Source of the DNA: an uncultured Microbacterium sp.
GTDB taxonomy: Bacteria; Actinomycetota; Actinomycetes; Actinomycetales; Microbacteriaceae
DNA: 14,469 bases
Assembly (NCBI GenBank): GCA_947647645.1
Contig: CANSLE010000028.1
Span: 1 to 14,469 of the forward strand
Direction: 5' to 3'
Position numbers and translations under genes: made by a program. Numbering within the stretch: position 1 is the first letter of the stretch; the number at the start of each line of letters is the position of its first letter. This document shows, in pieces, positions 14,250-14,469 of this stretch. Below the pieces are notes generated by a model that made no database searches, was not told where the DNA came from, and saw only the letters and a list, made by a program, of their open reading frames with translations.

Positions 14250-14469
14250 GTGAGCGAACCGTCCGTCCGCGTGGACTCGTGGCTCTGGGCGGTCCGCGTC
14301 TACAAGACCCGCTCCGCCGCGACGACCGCCTGCCGCGCCGGCCACGTCCGCATCGGCGGAGAGAAGGCCAAGGCCGCGCAAGCCGTGCGCGTCGGAGACG
14401 AACTGCGCGTGCGGATCGCGGGATTCGACCGCATCCTCGTGGTGCGCCAGCTGCTCACCAAGCGCGTCG
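14250..14469 (+). CDS. S4-domain RNA-binding protein (Hsp15-like), partial
   Basis: The GTG at 14250 opens a frame that runs off the window end (73 codons visible). RVDSWLWAVRVYKTRSAA, then CRAGHVRIGG and VRVGDELRVRIAGF, is a textbook S4 RNA-binding domain, as in the ribosome-associated heat-shock protein Hsp15. It lies 31 bases after the acetyltransferase stop on the same strand, so the two may be co-transcribed. A purine run (GAGAG) abuts the start. Confidence 0.9.
   Translation, partial: MSEPSVRVDSWLWAVRVYKTRSAATTACRAGHVRIGGEKAKAAQAVRVGDELRVRIAGFDRILVVRQLLTKRV

Overview
The window is high-GC DNA with GC-rich third codon positions, GTG and TTG starts, NarL/LuxR-type two-component genes and an S4-domain gene in a context typical of Actinobacteria. 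A Microbacterium-like member of the Microbacteriaceae is the best guess, but no 16S or other marker is present to prove it.

Region 1 (1-600) is debris: the tail of a NarL-family response regulator whose receiver N-terminus is replaced, out of frame, by an IS30-like transposase scrap. Region 2 (615-2531, minus strand) holds a secreted protein with a cysteine-rich, very hydrophobic C-terminus (bacteriocin-like, possibly halocin C8-like) followed by four very small membrane proteins, one of only 56 aa. Region 3 (2682-4859) is a two-component system: a NarL-type regulator (minus) next to the secreted-protein gene, and a divergent HisKA_3 kinase (plus). Two tiny ORFs with strong ribosome binding sites precede the kinase, one of 16 codons and one of 35 codons ending in a Cys-x5-Cys tail. 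Together regions 2 and 3 look like a peptide-sensing, bacteriocin-type locus. Region 4 (4893-5798) has a DUF2283-like gene with an internal 33-bp tandem duplication and a decayed gene with about four frameshifts.

Region 5 (about 5950-13505) is a genomic island in a tRNA-Pro(GGG) gene. The 3' half of the tRNA lies at 5909-5949, an intact copy at 13394-13466, and a 5' half at 13506-13547; a 10-bp anticodon-loop core (TGACCCCCAG) is common to all three. The island has visibly lower GC than its flanks and no recognisable integrase. All its genes run on the minus strand: vsr, a C5-cytosine methyltransferase with a long C-terminal extension, a 748-aa protein carrying two GHKL ATPase modules (MutL/MORC-like at the N-terminus, histidine-kinase-like at the C-terminus), a receiver-domain protein with an unidentified C-terminal domain, and an HNH endonuclease. 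The methyltransferase, ATPase and receiver genes overlap by 4 bases each and must be co-translated. I read this as a modification-linked defence system in which a kinase/receiver pair controls or executes restriction; this is the most interesting part of the window.

Region 6 (13548-14469) is core chromosome: a GNAT acetyltransferase and the start of an S4-domain RNA-binding protein.
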